The notes below the pieces were generated by a model. The model was not told the origin of the DNA and ran no database searches. It saw nothing but the letters and a program-made list of their open reading frames with translations. The position numbers and the translations under genes are program-made. A DNA stretch of 64,000 bases. Source: Acidobacteriaceae bacterium (GTDB lineage: Bacteria > Acidobacteriota > Terriglobia > Terriglobales > Acidobacteriaceae). How positions within the stretch are numbered: the stretch's first letter is position 1; the number at the start of each line of letters is the position of its first letter. The stretch lies in assembly GCA_003132405.1 (NCBI GenBank), contig PKXQ01000121.1, forward strand, positions 100,361 to 164,360. The letters are read 5' to 3'. Shown one piece after another: positions 25,845 to 34,352 of this stretch.

Positions 25845-27017
25845 TTAATACTTAGGCATCTTGGGATCGATGCGCTCCGCCCATGCGGTGATCCCGCCGG
25901 TCAGGTTGTAGACCTTCGTGAATCCGGCGCGCCGCAGAAAGTTTACGGCTTTAGCGCTGCGTCCGCCCATCTTGCAATGAGCTACAATCTCGCGGCTGGA
26001 GTCAAGTTCACTTACTCGCTTGGGTAAGTCGCCAACAGGGATGAGATATCCATTCAGATGACAGATCTGATATTCGTGCGGCTCGCGCACATCAAGGATG
26101 AAGACATCGGCTTTCGCGTCTAACTTCTTTTTTAAATCCTCGACCGAAATCGACGGAATGTCGTTGCCAGCAGGCTCTTCCTGGCCACGGATGCCGCAAA
26201 ACTGGTCATAGTCAATCAGTTCGGTGATGGTGCGATGAGTGCCGCAAACGGGGCAGTCGGGATTCTTGCGCAGTTTGAGTTCGCGAAACTTCATTCCCAG
26301 CGCATCGACTAACAGCAACCGCCCGACAAGCGGATCGCCTTGTCCCAGAATTAGCTTGATCGTTTCAGTCGCCTGAATCACTCCGACTAAGCCAGGCAGA
26401 ATGCCCAACACTCCGCCTTCGGCGCATGACGGAACAAGGCCGGGCGGCGGCGGCTCGGGATAGAGGCAGCGATAGCACGGTCCATCTTCCGTGGCGAAGA
26501 CGCTGGCCTGGCCTTCGAAGCGAAAAATCGATCCATAAACATTGGGTTTGCCAGTAAGCACGCAGGCATCGTTGACCAGATAACGAGTAGGAAAATTGTC
26601 TGTGCCATCCGCCACAATGTCGAACTCGCGAAATAATTCGAGCGCATTGGCGCTTGTCAATTTTGTGTCGAAGGTGCGCAGGTTGAGATATGGATTGATG
26701 GCCGTCAGTTTGTCGGCGGCGGAATCAAGCTTCTTGCGGCCGACGTCGGCAGTCGTGTGGATGATCTGGCGCTGAAGGTTGGTGTAATCGACCACATCGA
26801 AGTCGACGATGCCGAGCGTGCCCACGCCAGCCGCAGTGAGGTAGAGCGCCAACGGCGAGCCCAGGCCGCCCGCCCCGATGCACAGAACCTTCGCAGCCTT
26901 CAGCTTCTGCTGCCCTTCCATGCCCACCTCGGGCATGATGAGATGGCGCGAGTAGCGCAGGATTTCGTCGTTACTCAGAAGCGCTTCGGCGGGTTTGACG
27001 TCGGAAATCGTGGCCAT
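25845..27017 (-). CDS. moeZ: E1-like adenylyltransferase fused to rhodanese (MoeB/MoeZ type)
   Basis: Activates the C-terminal glycine of ubiquitin-like sulfur carriers by adenylation and then sulfurates it. From ATG 27017 it has 390 residues: a ThiF/MoeB domain (LSNDEILRYSRHLIMPEVGM, IGAGGLGSPLALYLTAAGVG, DGTDNFPTRYLVND), a zinc site with CYRC and CPVCGTH, and a rhodanese domain from about residue 285 (DVFILDVREPHEYQICHLNG) with the active-site loop AHCKMGGRSAKA. This is the architecture of mycobacterial MoeZ. It lies 106 bases downstream of the carrier gene and serves it, and may also serve molybdopterin synthase. Confidence 0.94.
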   Translation of the reverse strand: MATISDVKPAEALLSNDEILRYSRHLIMPEVGMEGQQKLKAAKVLCIGAGGLGSPLALYLTAAGVGTLGIVDFDVVDYTNLQRQIIHTTADVGRKKLDSAADKLTAINPYLNLRTFDTKLTSANALELFREFDIVADGTDNFPTRYLVNDACVLTGKPNVYGSIFRFEGQASVFATEDGPCYRCLYPEPPPPGLVPSCAEGGVLGILPGLVGVIQATETIKLILGQGDPLVGRLLLVDALGMKFRELKLRKNPDCPVCGTHRTITELIDYDQFCGIRGQEEPAGNDIPSISVEDLKKKLDAKADVFILDVREPHEYQICHLNGYLIPVGDLPKRVSELDSSREIVAHCKMGGRSAKAVNFLRRAGFTKVYNLTGGITAWAERIDPKMPKY

Positions 27018-27123
27018 AGGATTCTTATTAACTACAGGTAACACGTAACAGCGGAAAGACAGGCAAAGCAGCAAAAGCCTTCCGCCTCACCTCAGAGGCC
27101 AGAGCAGCGCCCCTTCTATATAT

Positions 27124-27405
27124 TCAAATTGTGCCGCCGCCGGCAATCGACGGCACTATGGAAATGGTATCACCGTCCTTCAGCTCGGTTGCTTCCTTCT
27201 GCAGGTAGCGCATGTCCTCGTCGTTAACATACACATTGACGAAGGTGCGGAGCTTGCCTTCGTCGTTATAGAGATGACGCTTCAAGTCTGGATGCTGAGA
27301 AACGAGGCCAGCGAGGGCCTCGCCCACGGTTTTCGCCGGAACGTTAATTGAAGCTTGTTTGCCCGAGTATTGGCGAAGGGGAGACGGAATCTGAATCTGC
27401 GGCAT
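27124..27405 (-). CDS. cysO: CysO/MoaD-like sulfur carrier with a blocked C-terminus
   Basis: A 93-residue ubiquitin-like protein from ATG 27405 (MPQIQIPSPLRQYSGKQASI) with a beta-grasp core, VNVYVNDEDMRYLQKEATEL and DGDTISIVPSIAGGGTI. Functional carriers must end in Gly-Gly so that the E1 can adenylate them; here the text reads GGGTI, so residues after the diglycine must be trimmed first. The JAMM peptidase at 28411-28845 is the obvious trimming candidate, as described for QbsE/QbsD. With moeZ, the peptidase and cysM nearby, the closest model is the CysO-Mec-CysM route of mycobacteria. Confidence 0.88.
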   Translation of the reverse strand: MPQIQIPSPLRQYSGKQASINVPAKTVGEALAGLVSQHPDLKRHLYNDEGKLRTFVNVYVNDEDMRYLQKEATELKDGDTISIVPSIAGGGTI

Positions 27406-27600
27406 ATGGATAAAGATGCTATGGTTCGGGCGGAAGATGCAAGCGGGAAATGAGTGGTGAGCGGCTTCGCCCGCCAGACGCGTCGAATCGAGAGCACGCG
27501 CGTGCGTGGTAGTCCAGTTACGCGCGGTTCGCGCCACTGGTGACTCGTGGGACTAAGGAGGGGCGGCAATCCGCCGATTGATGGCTAGGGAGAGCCGCGC

Positions 27601-28392
27601 ATGCCTGAAGTCATTGCCGCAGTGGAATCGGAATTAGTAAAAGAAAGTATTGCTCACGCAGAGTGCCTTTGCGGCGAGCATCTGCGCGAGGCACAGCTTA
27701 TCCAAGCGTCGCTGCTGCCCATCAAGGGACTCAGCCACGAATCGCTGGAGATCGCCTTCCGTTGCATACCTTTTTTCGAGGTGGGAGGCGATTTTGCCGA
27801 CTTTTTCAAGTTGCCCGACGGTTTTGTAGGCATCTACCTAGGTGACGTTGTAGACAAGGGCCTCCCGGCGGCGATGTACGGCGCGCTGGTGATGGGAACG
27901 TTGCGCGGGATTCACAAATGCGGTACGGACACGGCGCGCGTTCTAGCCTGCTTGAACGAGCGGCTGGTGCAGCGTCCGATCAACGGGCGCTTTTGCTCGA
28001 CCTTGTATGCGCTCTTCAATCCGCTGACGCGCGAACTTATTTTCTCCAATGCCGGGATGCCGCTGCCGCTGCTGGTCTCAGGAACGAGCTGCCGCCCGCT
28101 CGGCGATGGCGGATTGCCGTCGGGAATGTTTGCCGGCAGCACTTATGAACGGCATGTGGTGCAGCTCGATCCGGGAGATTGTGTTCTTTTCGCGAGCGAT
28201 GGCCTGCATGAACTGCGCAACCCAGACGGAGAAGAATTCTGCACCTCAGAAATGATGGAGGCCTGGGCACAATGCCGGCGCAAGTCAGCAACCGAGTCAG
28301 TCAACTTTGTCTTCAATCGGCAGGATGCGTTCTCTGACGGCACCGCGCCGCATGATGACATTACCGCAGTGGTGCTGAAGGTGCTGGCGTAG
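27601..28392 (+). CDS. PP2C/SpoIIE-type serine phosphatase
   Basis: A 263-residue stand-alone RsbU-like phosphatase domain, which typically dephosphorylates an anti-sigma antagonist. Signatures: REAQLIQASLLP, FEVGGDFADFFKLPDG (metal-binding Asp), YLGDVVDKGLPAAMYGALVM, ELIFSNAGMPLPLLV, LFASDGLHELRNPDG and PHDDITAVVLKV. No sensor domain or membrane segment is attached. It is encoded on the strand opposite to the cysteine-pathway genes, and no anti-sigma factor or antagonist gene is adjacent. Confidence 0.9.
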   Translation: MPEVIAAVESELVKESIAHAECLCGEHLREAQLIQASLLPIKGLSHESLEIAFRCIPFFEVGGDFADFFKLPDGFVGIYLGDVVDKGLPAAMYGALVMGTLRGIHKCGTDTARVLACLNERLVQRPINGRFCSTLYALFNPLTRELIFSNAGMPLPLLVSGTSCRPLGDGGLPSGMFAGSTYERHVVQLDPGDCVLFASDGLHELRNPDGEEFCTSEMMEAWAQCRRKSATESVNFVFNRQDAFSDGTAPHDDITAVVLKVLA

Positions 28393-28410
28393 CGGGAGGT
28401 CGGCCTCCGA

Positions 28411-28845
28411 TCACGCTACTTCGAGTTTCTCGTCCACTAATTTTTTTTCGGCTTCGTCGCTGCCCGTGAGTCCGAAAGAGTTGGTCAGAACGGCTTTGCC
28501 TTTCTCCACGCTCGTGATCACGTAGGAACAACCGAACCAGTGCGCCTCCGCCAAGTCCGTGGACGACCATTGCGCAGGATGGTCGGGGTGGGAATGATAA
28601 AAACCGACGATGTCTTCTCCGCGCTCGCGCCCTTCGCGCTGAATGCGAATGAGTTCTTTCGGATCGATGTGGTAGCGGTTGTACGGCGAGTCATCGCGCG
28701 TGTTGCTGCAGCGCGCGATGCCAGTGACGGTCTTTGCGCCATCGTCGTCGAAGTGGCCGAGCAGGACTCCACAACACTCGTGAGGATAGGTTTCTTCTCC
28801 GTGGCGGCGAAGAGAGAGATAGTCGGATTCGGAAATTTTCAGCAT
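28411..28845 (-). CDS. mec: JAMM/MPN+ metallopeptidase (Mec-like)
   Basis: Zinc peptidase that acts on ubiquitin-like sulfur carriers. The 144-residue protein has the full JAMM set: Glu23 in PHECCG, His84 and His86 in HSHPDHPAQW, and Asp97 ten residues later, with SSTD. Mycobacterial Mec releases cysteine from the CysO-cysteine adduct; relatives such as QbsD trim the carrier C-terminus. Here both activities would be needed because the carrier ends GGGTI. It lies in the same direction as cysM, cysO and moeZ, 129 bases downstream of cysM. Confidence 0.9.
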   Translation of the reverse strand: MLKISESDYLSLRRHGEETYPHECCGVLLGHFDDDGAKTVTGIARCSNTRDDSPYNRYHIDPKELIRIQREGRERGEDIVGFYHSHPDHPAQWSSTDLAEAHWFGCSYVITSVEKGKAVLTNSFGLTGSDEAEKKLVDEKLEVA

Positions 28846-28850
28846 GTGTA

Positions 28851-28976
28851 AAGGTTAGAGGTTAAGCAAGGTCAGAGGTTAGAGGTCAGATTGCAGAGGT
28901 AAAACCGCCTCCCGCTGCGGCGTCACTACGCCGATGCACTTTAACCTCTGCAATCCGACCTCTGACCTCTGCAATT
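28851..28976. repeat. Inverted pair of family C repeats between cysM and mec
   Basis: The left copy (28851-28900) contains GGTCAGAGGTTAGAGGTCAG and ATTGCAGAGGT; the right copy (28942-28976) is its near complement, CCTCTGCAATCCGACCTCTG then ACCTCTGCAATTA. The roughly 30-base arms could form a long hairpin in the cysM-mec transcript. The right copy reaches the cysM stop codon. Confidence 0.85.
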
Positions 28977-29943
28977 ATTCTTCATTCCAGAATCTTTCGC
29001 TGAGATATTTTTCGCCGGAGTCGCAGAGTATGGTCACGACAGTCGCGCGCTGATTTGTTTTCAGCCACTCAATGATCTGCAGGCTGCCGACGATCGCCGC
29101 CGCGGCAGAGACTCCAACAAGCAAGCCCTGTTCTCGCGCCAGGCGCCGGGCCATGGTGTGCGCATCTTCCGTAGAGATTTCGAGGTTCTCATCGGCGAGC
29201 GACGGATCGTAAATGCGCGGCACGATTGCCGACGGCAGATGCTTGGCTCCCTCAATCCCATGGAATGCTGAGTCGGGTTGCAGCGAGACGCAGCAGATGC
29301 TTGGATTCAACTCCTTCAATCGCCGCGTTGTGCCGACAAAAGTTCCGGTCGTTCCGAGCATGGCGACGAAGTGCGTGATGCGCCCTTCGGTTTGCTGCCA
29401 GATTTCATTGGCCGTGGTGTCGTAATGAGCGCGCCAGTTGGCGTCATTCGAATATTGATCGGCATAAAAATAAAGATCGGGATGTTGCGAGGCGAGCTGG
29501 CGCGCGATCTTGATCGCTCCGTCCGAGCCTTCGGCCGGATCGGTGTAGATGATATTTGCGCCGTATGCCTGTAGAATGCGTTTTCGCTCGAGCGAAACAT
29601 TCTCGGGCACGCACAGAGTGACGGGAAATCCGAGAGCGGCGCCGAGCATGGCGTAGGCAATGCCGGTATTGCCGCTGGTGGAATCAAGCAGAATTTTTCC
29701 CGGAGCAAGTTGCCCGGCGCGGTGCGCTTCCGCCACGATGCGAGCTGCGGCGCGATCTTTTACCGAGCCACCGGGGTTGTACCATTCGGCCTTGCCCAAA
29801 AGATTGATGTGGGGGAAGTCGGCGAGAAGCGCATCAAGCGGCAGCAGCGGCGTATTGCCGATAGCCGTCAGAACGGCCTCTCCCTTGGGGGCGCGCGTGG
29901 CGTCAGGCGGCAAGGGAGCGGAGCTGTAGGCGGTCGCAGTCAT
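28975..29943 (-). CDS. cysM: Cysteine synthase, CysM type
   Basis: PLP enzyme forming cysteine from an activated serine and sulfide or a thiocarboxylated carrier. The 322-residue protein has NPGGSVKDRAAARI with PLP Lys62, the phosphate loop SGNTG and LGTTGTFVGTTR. Gene linkage to a CysO-like carrier, a JAMM peptidase and MoeZ suggests it uses thiocarboxylate sulfur, as mycobacterial CysM does with O-phosphoserine. The long C-terminal half (GEKYLSERFWNEE at the end) fits CysM length. No clear ribosome binding site precedes ATG 29943. Confidence 0.92.
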   Translation of the reverse strand: MTATAYSSAPLPPDATRAPKGEAVLTAIGNTPLLPLDALLADFPHINLLGKAEWYNPGGSVKDRAAARIVAEAHRAGQLAPGKILLDSTSGNTGIAYAMLGAALGFPVTLCVPENVSLERKRILQAYGANIIYTDPAEGSDGAIKIARQLASQHPDLYFYADQYSNDANWRAHYDTTANEIWQQTEGRITHFVAMLGTTGTFVGTTRRLKELNPSICCVSLQPDSAFHGIEGAKHLPSAIVPRIYDPSLADENLEISTEDAHTMARRLAREQGLLVGVSAAAAIVGSLQIIEWLKTNQRATVVTILCDSGEKYLSERFWNEE

Positions 29944-30109
29944 TGAGCAATATCCTAAGCGTTACTCTTAGTTTTCCGGAACGAATGTCTCTGTGACTGA
30001 CGTAATGTGCCCGCAAACTTAAAAAGGTATATCTATACTAACGTTGCCGAATCGCGTTACAGAATTCGACGATAGCCAATTCCAAAGGTAATTAGATTCG
30101 TCGCTGCGA

Positions 30110-30128
30110 GTTTTGATTCCATCAAAAC
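30110..30128. promoter_or_regulatory. Palindrome in the divergent gap upstream of 30200
   Basis: GTTTTGAT-TCC-ATCAAAAC is a perfect 8-bp inverted repeat about 70 bases before the ATG at 30200 and 165 bases before cysM. It has no T-run, so an operator for one of the two divergent genes is possible. AT-rich text resembling promoter elements (TATATCTATACTAA) lies near 30030. Confidence 0.35.
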
Positions 30129-30199
30129 AGCGCAAGCGGCATCTAAAACCAGATGTAGTAAGTAATCAAGAAATTATTCGCGAGAATTGAGTTCATAAA

Positions 30200-30682
30200 A
30201 TGGCAGCGAAAGTCGAACAGAAAACCTACGAAGAAGCGGTCAACTGGCTGCGCGATCACGGCTTTGACCTGATCGAGGCGCCGGGCGCGCAAACCCGCGT
30301 GTTCCTGAAGAAGTACAACTGCTCAGCCGCAATCCAGAAAACGGACGACGGCGGAGTGAAAATTTTCGCCTATCCCGGATACATGATCGGCAGCGAAATT
30401 TCAAAGCTGGTCAACCGCGGCTATCAGCAGTTCTTGAAAACCACCAAGACCGAAGTGCCGGCCACGGCCGATCACCTGAAAGCGCTGCAACAGTTCTCTG
30501 AAGAACTGAAGGAAGCGCTTGGATTGCCAAGCCTTTACAACGAATCTCTGGGCACGGTCAGCGAGTCCTATCAGTACGATCGCGTGAAAGACCGTGACCA
30601 GCCTGAGGTTGAGCGTCCGAAGCGGCCATGGGAGACAGTGAAAGTGAAGGCTGCGGCGGCGGCGAAGAAGAGCAGAGCGTAG
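30200..30682 (+). CDS. Conserved hypothetical protein (160 aa)
   Basis: A soluble, charged protein. Residues 8-70 look like a small alpha/beta domain (YEEAVNWLRDHGFDLIEAPG, VFLKKYNCSAAIQKTDDG, VKIFAYPGYMIGSEISKLVN), followed by a helix rich in Leu and Glu (LKALQQFSEELKEALGLPSL) and a basic Ala/Lys tail (VKVKAAAAAKKSRA). I believe relatives occur in other Acidobacteria, with unknown function. It is divergent from cysM. Confidence 0.65.
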   Translation: MAAKVEQKTYEEAVNWLRDHGFDLIEAPGAQTRVFLKKYNCSAAIQKTDDGGVKIFAYPGYMIGSEISKLVNRGYQQFLKTTKTEVPATADHLKALQQFSEELKEALGLPSLYNESLGTVSESYQYDRVKDRDQPEVERPKRPWETVKVKAAAAAKKSRA

Positions 30683-30947
30683 AGAGCACAGCTGTCAGCT
30701 CTCCCGTCAGCTTTCATAACGTCACTGTAAGCGCCTGACTTAGGAGAAGTAATTTCGCGCCTTTTTTGTGTTTTGGACGATAGACACTTCGCCGCTCCCA
30801 CTTCGTTTCATCCTTTAGGGAAGTTCTGATTAAGTCACCGGGGACCTCTGTGTACCCTGTGGTTTATGTCTTTTGCCGACACCTAATCAAAGTGTCCTTA
30901 GAAGTACTCCCGGCTACAATAATGCGAAACCTATAAGAGGGGGACCC

Positions 30948-31397
30948 ATGCGAAATTTGGTTCTGCTGGTTGCAGCCGTTGCTTTGCTAGCCGTGCCAAG
31001 CAGCGGACAAAACGCCGGCAATGACGCGCGCGCAGCGATTCGGAAGGTGATCGAGGAGCAGCAGGCGGCCTGGAACCGGCACGATCTGGAGGCCTTTATG
31101 GCCGGGTATTGGAATTCTCCTGAACTGACATTTTTCTCGGGAGCGCATGAGTCGAAAGGCTGGCAGGAGGCCCTCGATCGCTACAAGGATAAATATCAGA
31201 GTGCCGGCCATGAGATGGGGAAGCTGGAATTCGCTAACTTGCGCATCGAGACGCTCGGCCCCGAATCGGCATTTGTGCGCGGAGAATTTCATCTGACCAT
31301 GCCGGACGGAAAGACGCCGCACGGCCTGTTCACGCTTATCTTCCGCAAATTCTCCGACGGCTGGAAGATCATCCACGATCACTCGGCGGCAGAGTGA
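30948..31397 (+). CDS. Exported NTF2/SnoaL-like protein (DUF4440 type)
   Basis: From ATG 30948, preceded by AGAGGGGG, the protein is 149 residues. A signal peptide (NLVLLVAAVALLAVPSSGQ) leads to an NTF2-like domain: VIEEQQAAWNRHDLEAFMAG, WNSPELTFFSGAHESKGWQE, FVRGEFHLTMPDGKTPHGLF and DGWKIIHDHSAAE. Ligand or reaction is unknown. It resembles the protein at 23383-23829 in design. Confidence 0.75.
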   Translation: MRNLVLLVAAVALLAVPSSGQNAGNDARAAIRKVIEEQQAAWNRHDLEAFMAGYWNSPELTFFSGAHESKGWQEALDRYKDKYQSAGHEMGKLEFANLRIETLGPESAFVRGEFHLTMPDGKTPHGLFTLIFRKFSDGWKIIHDHSAAE

Positions 31398-31399
31398 GG

Positions 31400-31500
31400 G
31401 GATTGCAGAGGTCAGTTGCGGATTGCAAAAGTTCGATCGAGAGAGTTCGCTTGAAAAAGTTCCGAGAAGCCGCTCTCCACCTCTGACCTCATTACCTCTT
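31400..31500. repeat. Family C repeats flanking the RNase H gene end
   Basis: GGATTGCAGAGGTCAG at 31400-31415 and the opposite-strand form CACCTCTGACCTC at 31478-31490 again form an inverted pair, as between cysM and mec. The second copy runs into the last codons of the RNase H gene. Confidence 0.7.
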
Positions 31501-31953
31501 CCCTCGATCCATGGCCTCATTCGCCAGCCGATCGGCGGTTTTGTTGTGCTCGCGCAATGCATGCCGGATTTCAAAATACTCCAAACGCCGCACCAACTGC
31601 TGCGCCTCATCGTACAGCTTGCGCAAATCCGGATTCCGCACCTTGTAGATTCCCTTCATCTGCCGCACCATCAGCTCGGAATCGCTGATCACCGTGAGGG
31701 CTTTGATCTCGTTCTCGGCCGCGTAGCGAAGAGCGGCGAGGAGCCCTTGATACTCGGCATAGTTATTGGTGCGATGGCCGAGATATTCGCTGAGCTCAAC
31801 GACCGACCGGCCCGCAGCATCCTGAATAGCCACGCCGTAACCCGCGGGGCCGGGATTGCCTCGCGCTCCGCCATCGACGTGCGCGGTGTGGGCGGCGGGC
31901 GCTGATTTTGGCGCGGAGAAAAGATTGCTGGAATCGGAAGCACGCAAAGGCAT
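31492..31953 (-). CDS. rnhA: Ribonuclease HI family protein
   Basis: Cleaves the RNA strand of RNA-DNA hybrids. The 153-residue protein has a short Ala/Ser-rich leader and then an RNase H fold with all four acidic catalytic residues: Asp27 in HVDGGARGNPGPAGYG, Glu67 in NNYAEYQGLLAAL, Asp91 in VISDSELMVRQ and Asp141 in NKTADRLANEAMD. This is the subtype lacking the basic protrusion of E. coli RNase HI, common in Gram-positive and archaeal genomes. It converges on the NTF2-like gene. Confidence 0.9.
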   Translation of the reverse strand: MPLRASDSSNLFSAPKSAPAAHTAHVDGGARGNPGPAGYGVAIQDAAGRSVVELSEYLGHRTNNYAEYQGLLAALRYAAENEIKALTVISDSELMVRQMKGIYKVRNPDLRKLYDEAQQLVRRLEYFEIRHALREHNKTADRLANEAMDRGKR

Positions 31954-31998
31954 GGAACGAGTTTACAACGGCGGAAAGCAGACCCCTCGATAAGCAAG

Positions 31999-32039
31999 GT
32001 GCCCCACCCTTTTCGCGCACCTTGCGAAAGGGTGGGTCA
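31999..32039. repeat. Family B dispersed palindrome (intergenic copy)
   Basis: GGTGCCCCACCCTTTTCGCG, CACCTTGCGAAAGGGTGGG: CCCACCCTTTTCGC pairs with GCGAAAGGGTGGG. Other copies are at 41115-41160, 42121-42170 and 43698-43737. Confidence 0.85.
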
Positions 32040-32127
32040 TCCGCTCTGATCGAGGGGCATCCGCATCGACCTCCTCACAACAGAGAGGGGCTGCGCGGCA
32101 TCTAAGGTAAGCGGATGATCGCCGGGG

Positions 32128-32637
32128 GTGAAAATCGTGGACAAGGTTAACGAAAAAGCAGGTAATAACGCTGCGACTGACGCTGCAACAAATATAGCAA
32201 ATAATGCCGCGAACGGTAGGAATGGTAATGGCAACGGTAATGGCGATGCGAAAGACCGGTCGAAATTCGACTGGGTCACCTCGCGCTCCGCATGCACCTT
32301 GCCTAAAGTCTTTGCAACTCTGCGGCAACAGGCGGAGGAGGACGTCAAGACTCGCAATGCCCAGCGACCGACCTATGCTCCCTATGAATTTTCGCTGGCC
32401 GACGATATCGACGCGTTTACGGTTTTTCTCAAGGCAAAAGATTTGAGTCGCTCGGTGACCTTCAAGTTAAACGAGCATGACATCGCCGTGCAAGACGATC
32501 AGGCCAACTCCAGGTTTCAGGTCAAACTGCACTTTAATGACCTGGGAGAATGCAGGCTGCGCGTGGATGAGCAAGAGCGCGAATTTTGGCAGGTGCGACG
32601 AATGGCACTCGAAGACCTGATGTTTCGACAGGAGTAA
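32128..32637 (+). CDS. Hypothetical protein with Asn/Gly-rich leader (169 aa)
   Basis: Residues 12-42 are low-complexity (NNAATDAATNIANNAANGRN, then GNGNGNGD). The rest is more ordered: CTLPKVFATLRQQAEEDVKT, EFSLADDIDAFTVFLKAKDL, and FQVKLHFNDLGECRLRVDEQ. No membrane segment or known domain was recognised. GTG/ATG choice in the leader is uncertain, and the conserved part probably starts near FDWVTSRSACTL. Confidence 0.55.
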   Translation: MKIVDKVNEKAGNNAATDAATNIANNAANGRNGNGNGNGDAKDRSKFDWVTSRSACTLPKVFATLRQQAEEDVKTRNAQRPTYAPYEFSLADDIDAFTVFLKAKDLSRSVTFKLNEHDIAVQDDQANSRFQVKLHFNDLGECRLRVDEQEREFWQVRRMALEDLMFRQE

Positions 32638-32749
32638 ACCGCTCGGCGTTCCTAACTCGACCAGCGGCGCAAACCTCCGCCGCAAGCATTGCCTAAAGCA
32701 GGGAATTTTCTGAACTCCAGACCTCACACGATCGAAGTCGCGCCAACCT

Positions 32750-33019
32750 CTAGTGGTGATCCCCGTGGCCATGCCGCCAGGTCCAGTATTCCTTCTGTTC
32801 TCCGGGAGGCAGGTGGCGAAAATCGCGATTGGGATCGCGGTGATATTCGCCCGCCCATTGGTGGTAGTAGACAACCTCGTCGTGGTTCCAGACGTGGTAG
32901 TCGCTGTAGTAGGGATCATAGACCTGGTAGTAATGATGGGCGCAGGCCGTGCCGAATGCGGCAGTCGCCAGCGCGCCGGTCAAGAAAAGCGATCTGACAA
33001 AACGAGATGTACGGCTCAT
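32750..33019 (-). CDS. Small exported His/Tyr-rich protein (89 aa)
   Basis: A signal peptide or lipoprotein-like leader (FVRSLFLTGALATAAFGTAC, Cys at about residue 26) is followed by AHHYYQVYDPYYSDYHVWNH and WRHGHGDHH at the end. The Tyr/His/Trp-rich pattern with a YDPYYxDYHxW core occurs in small envelope proteins of unknown role; metal binding is possible given the His content. Confidence 0.65.
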   Translation of the reverse strand: MSRTSRFVRSLFLTGALATAAFGTACAHHYYQVYDPYYSDYHVWNHDEVVYYHQWAGEYHRDPNRDFRHLPPGEQKEYWTWRHGHGDHH

Positions 33020-33223
33020 CGGTCGAATGTCTTCCTCGTGGCGTCGACTTCGAAATATAGATGCCGAAAATAGATCGACAGTGCGCCCAAAAAAATCCAG
33101 CGCACAGGTAGGGTAACCCCCGAATCCGAGAAAAGTTTCACAGAAAAACCAGCGAGATTATTGCCGCGAAAGAAGAAAAAAAGAAAGAAGTAGGTCGCCG
33201 CTCGCGATCTTCCTATATCCGTA

Positions 33224-33979
33224 TCATCTGCCCGTCGCGAGCCGCGTGGCCAGGCGCTGCGGCAAATTCGCCGCCAGGATTTTTTCCTGTGCGACACGCA
33301 GGTTATAGGGGACGCGATAAAAGCTTACGATCCAAGTATCGGAGTCGAACATGGCAAAGGCTGCGCGCCAGTCGCCATCGCGCGGTTGGCCCACAGAGCC
33401 CGGATTGATCAGATACCGGCGATCCTTGCGCAGCGGCCAGTCCGAAGACTCGGGCTGCCCGACCGTCCGATAGCCGGGACGATAAGCTTCGCTGATCTCC
33501 CCACTGAGCACGAACCCACCTTGCAGATGAGTGTGTCCAAAGAAAGTGATCGGTACGGGATTGGTGATGAGCGGCGCAATGGCGTCGCGCGCGCTAACCA
33601 TGTATTCGTCTTCGTCAAGCGAAGAGCCGTGCACAAACTGGAGACCCGGCAGTTCGTCGACATGTATAGGGCCTTGCGGTAGTGCGCGCAGCCATTGCAG
33701 ATTTTCCGGCGTGAGTTGGTCGCGCGTCCAAAGCGTGGCAAGGCCGGCCACGGGATTGAATTCCTCAAGATTCATCAGCCCGCTGACGGCTTTGTCGTGA
33801 TTGCCGCGGACGAAAACGCGCCCCAGCGCTTGCGCCTTGGCAATCACTTCATTGGGATTCCCGCCATAGCCCACGGTGTCGCCGAGATTGACCACGAGGT
33901 CGTGCGCCGGCGCAGCCGCCAGACAGGAGTCGAGCGCCTCAAGGTTACTGTGAATGTCGCTGAGAACAAGGATGCGCAC
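33224..33979 (-). CDS. YfcE-like metallophosphoesterase
   Basis: A 251-residue cytoplasmic phosphoesterase starting VRILVLSDIHSNLEALDSCL, read from GTG 33979; an ATG 39 bases upstream is in frame but adds atypical residues. Neither has a good ribosome binding site. Motifs of the dinuclear site: LSDIHSN, VVNLGDTVGYG, FVRGNHDKAV, FVHGSS and FFGHTHLQGGF. Relatives hydrolyse phosphodiesters or bis-nucleoside phosphates; the substrate here is unknown. Confidence 0.85.
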   Translation of the reverse strand: MRILVLSDIHSNLEALDSCLAAAPAHDLVVNLGDTVGYGGNPNEVIAKAQALGRVFVRGNHDKAVSGLMNLEEFNPVAGLATLWTRDQLTPENLQWLRALPQGPIHVDELPGLQFVHGSSLDEDEYMVSARDAIAPLITNPVPITFFGHTHLQGGFVLSGEISEAYRPGYRTVGQPESSDWPLRKDRRYLINPGSVGQPRDGDWRAAFAMFDSDTWIVSFYRVPYNLRVAQEKILAANLPQRLATRLATGR

Positions 33980-34110
33980 AAAGGGAGGATTATAGCTTTT
34001 GCCGTCCACCCACGCCATCTACTTAAGTTGCGCGCATCGGCGAAGTTTGAACATGGTTTGAAAGGACGCGGCTTCACGGCTTGCGGTAAAACTCGATTCT
34101 CGGCGGGTTC

Positions 34111-34176
34111 GGGAAGGGCACGAGTTCCACTCGTGCCGCTAAGTCGCAAAATGCGTCCGCGCTTCAGCGCCTGAGG
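34111..34176. repeat. Family A'-like double-hairpin repeat
   Basis: GGGCACGAGTTCCACTCGTG (CACGAGT/ACTCGTG stem), then a spacer and GCGCTTCAGCGCCTGAGG. The plan matches the family A' copies although the stem bases differ and co-vary. Confidence 0.7.
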
Positions 34177-34286
34177 CCTGCTTCTGGCGCTTGCGATGAC
34201 TTTTTCGCAAACTCTTTAGCCCTGTGTACCTGCCGAAAAATCAATACCGACTTTATCGCGGAAAGATGAAAGACCCAATACTAAGT

Positions 34287-34352
34287 TGTCGTCCTGAGCG
34301 CAGCCGAGCCATAAGCGAAGCGAATGGCCTGGCGAAGTCGAAGGATCCCTAC
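34287..34352. repeat. Family G repeat (CCTGAGCGCAGCCGAG type)
   Basis: TTGTCGTCCTGAGCGCAGCC, GAGCCATAAGCGAAGCGAAT, then GGCGAAGTCGAAGGATCCCT. A shorter copy lies at 40109-40150 and a two-armed relative at 61206-61290. Confidence 0.8.
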
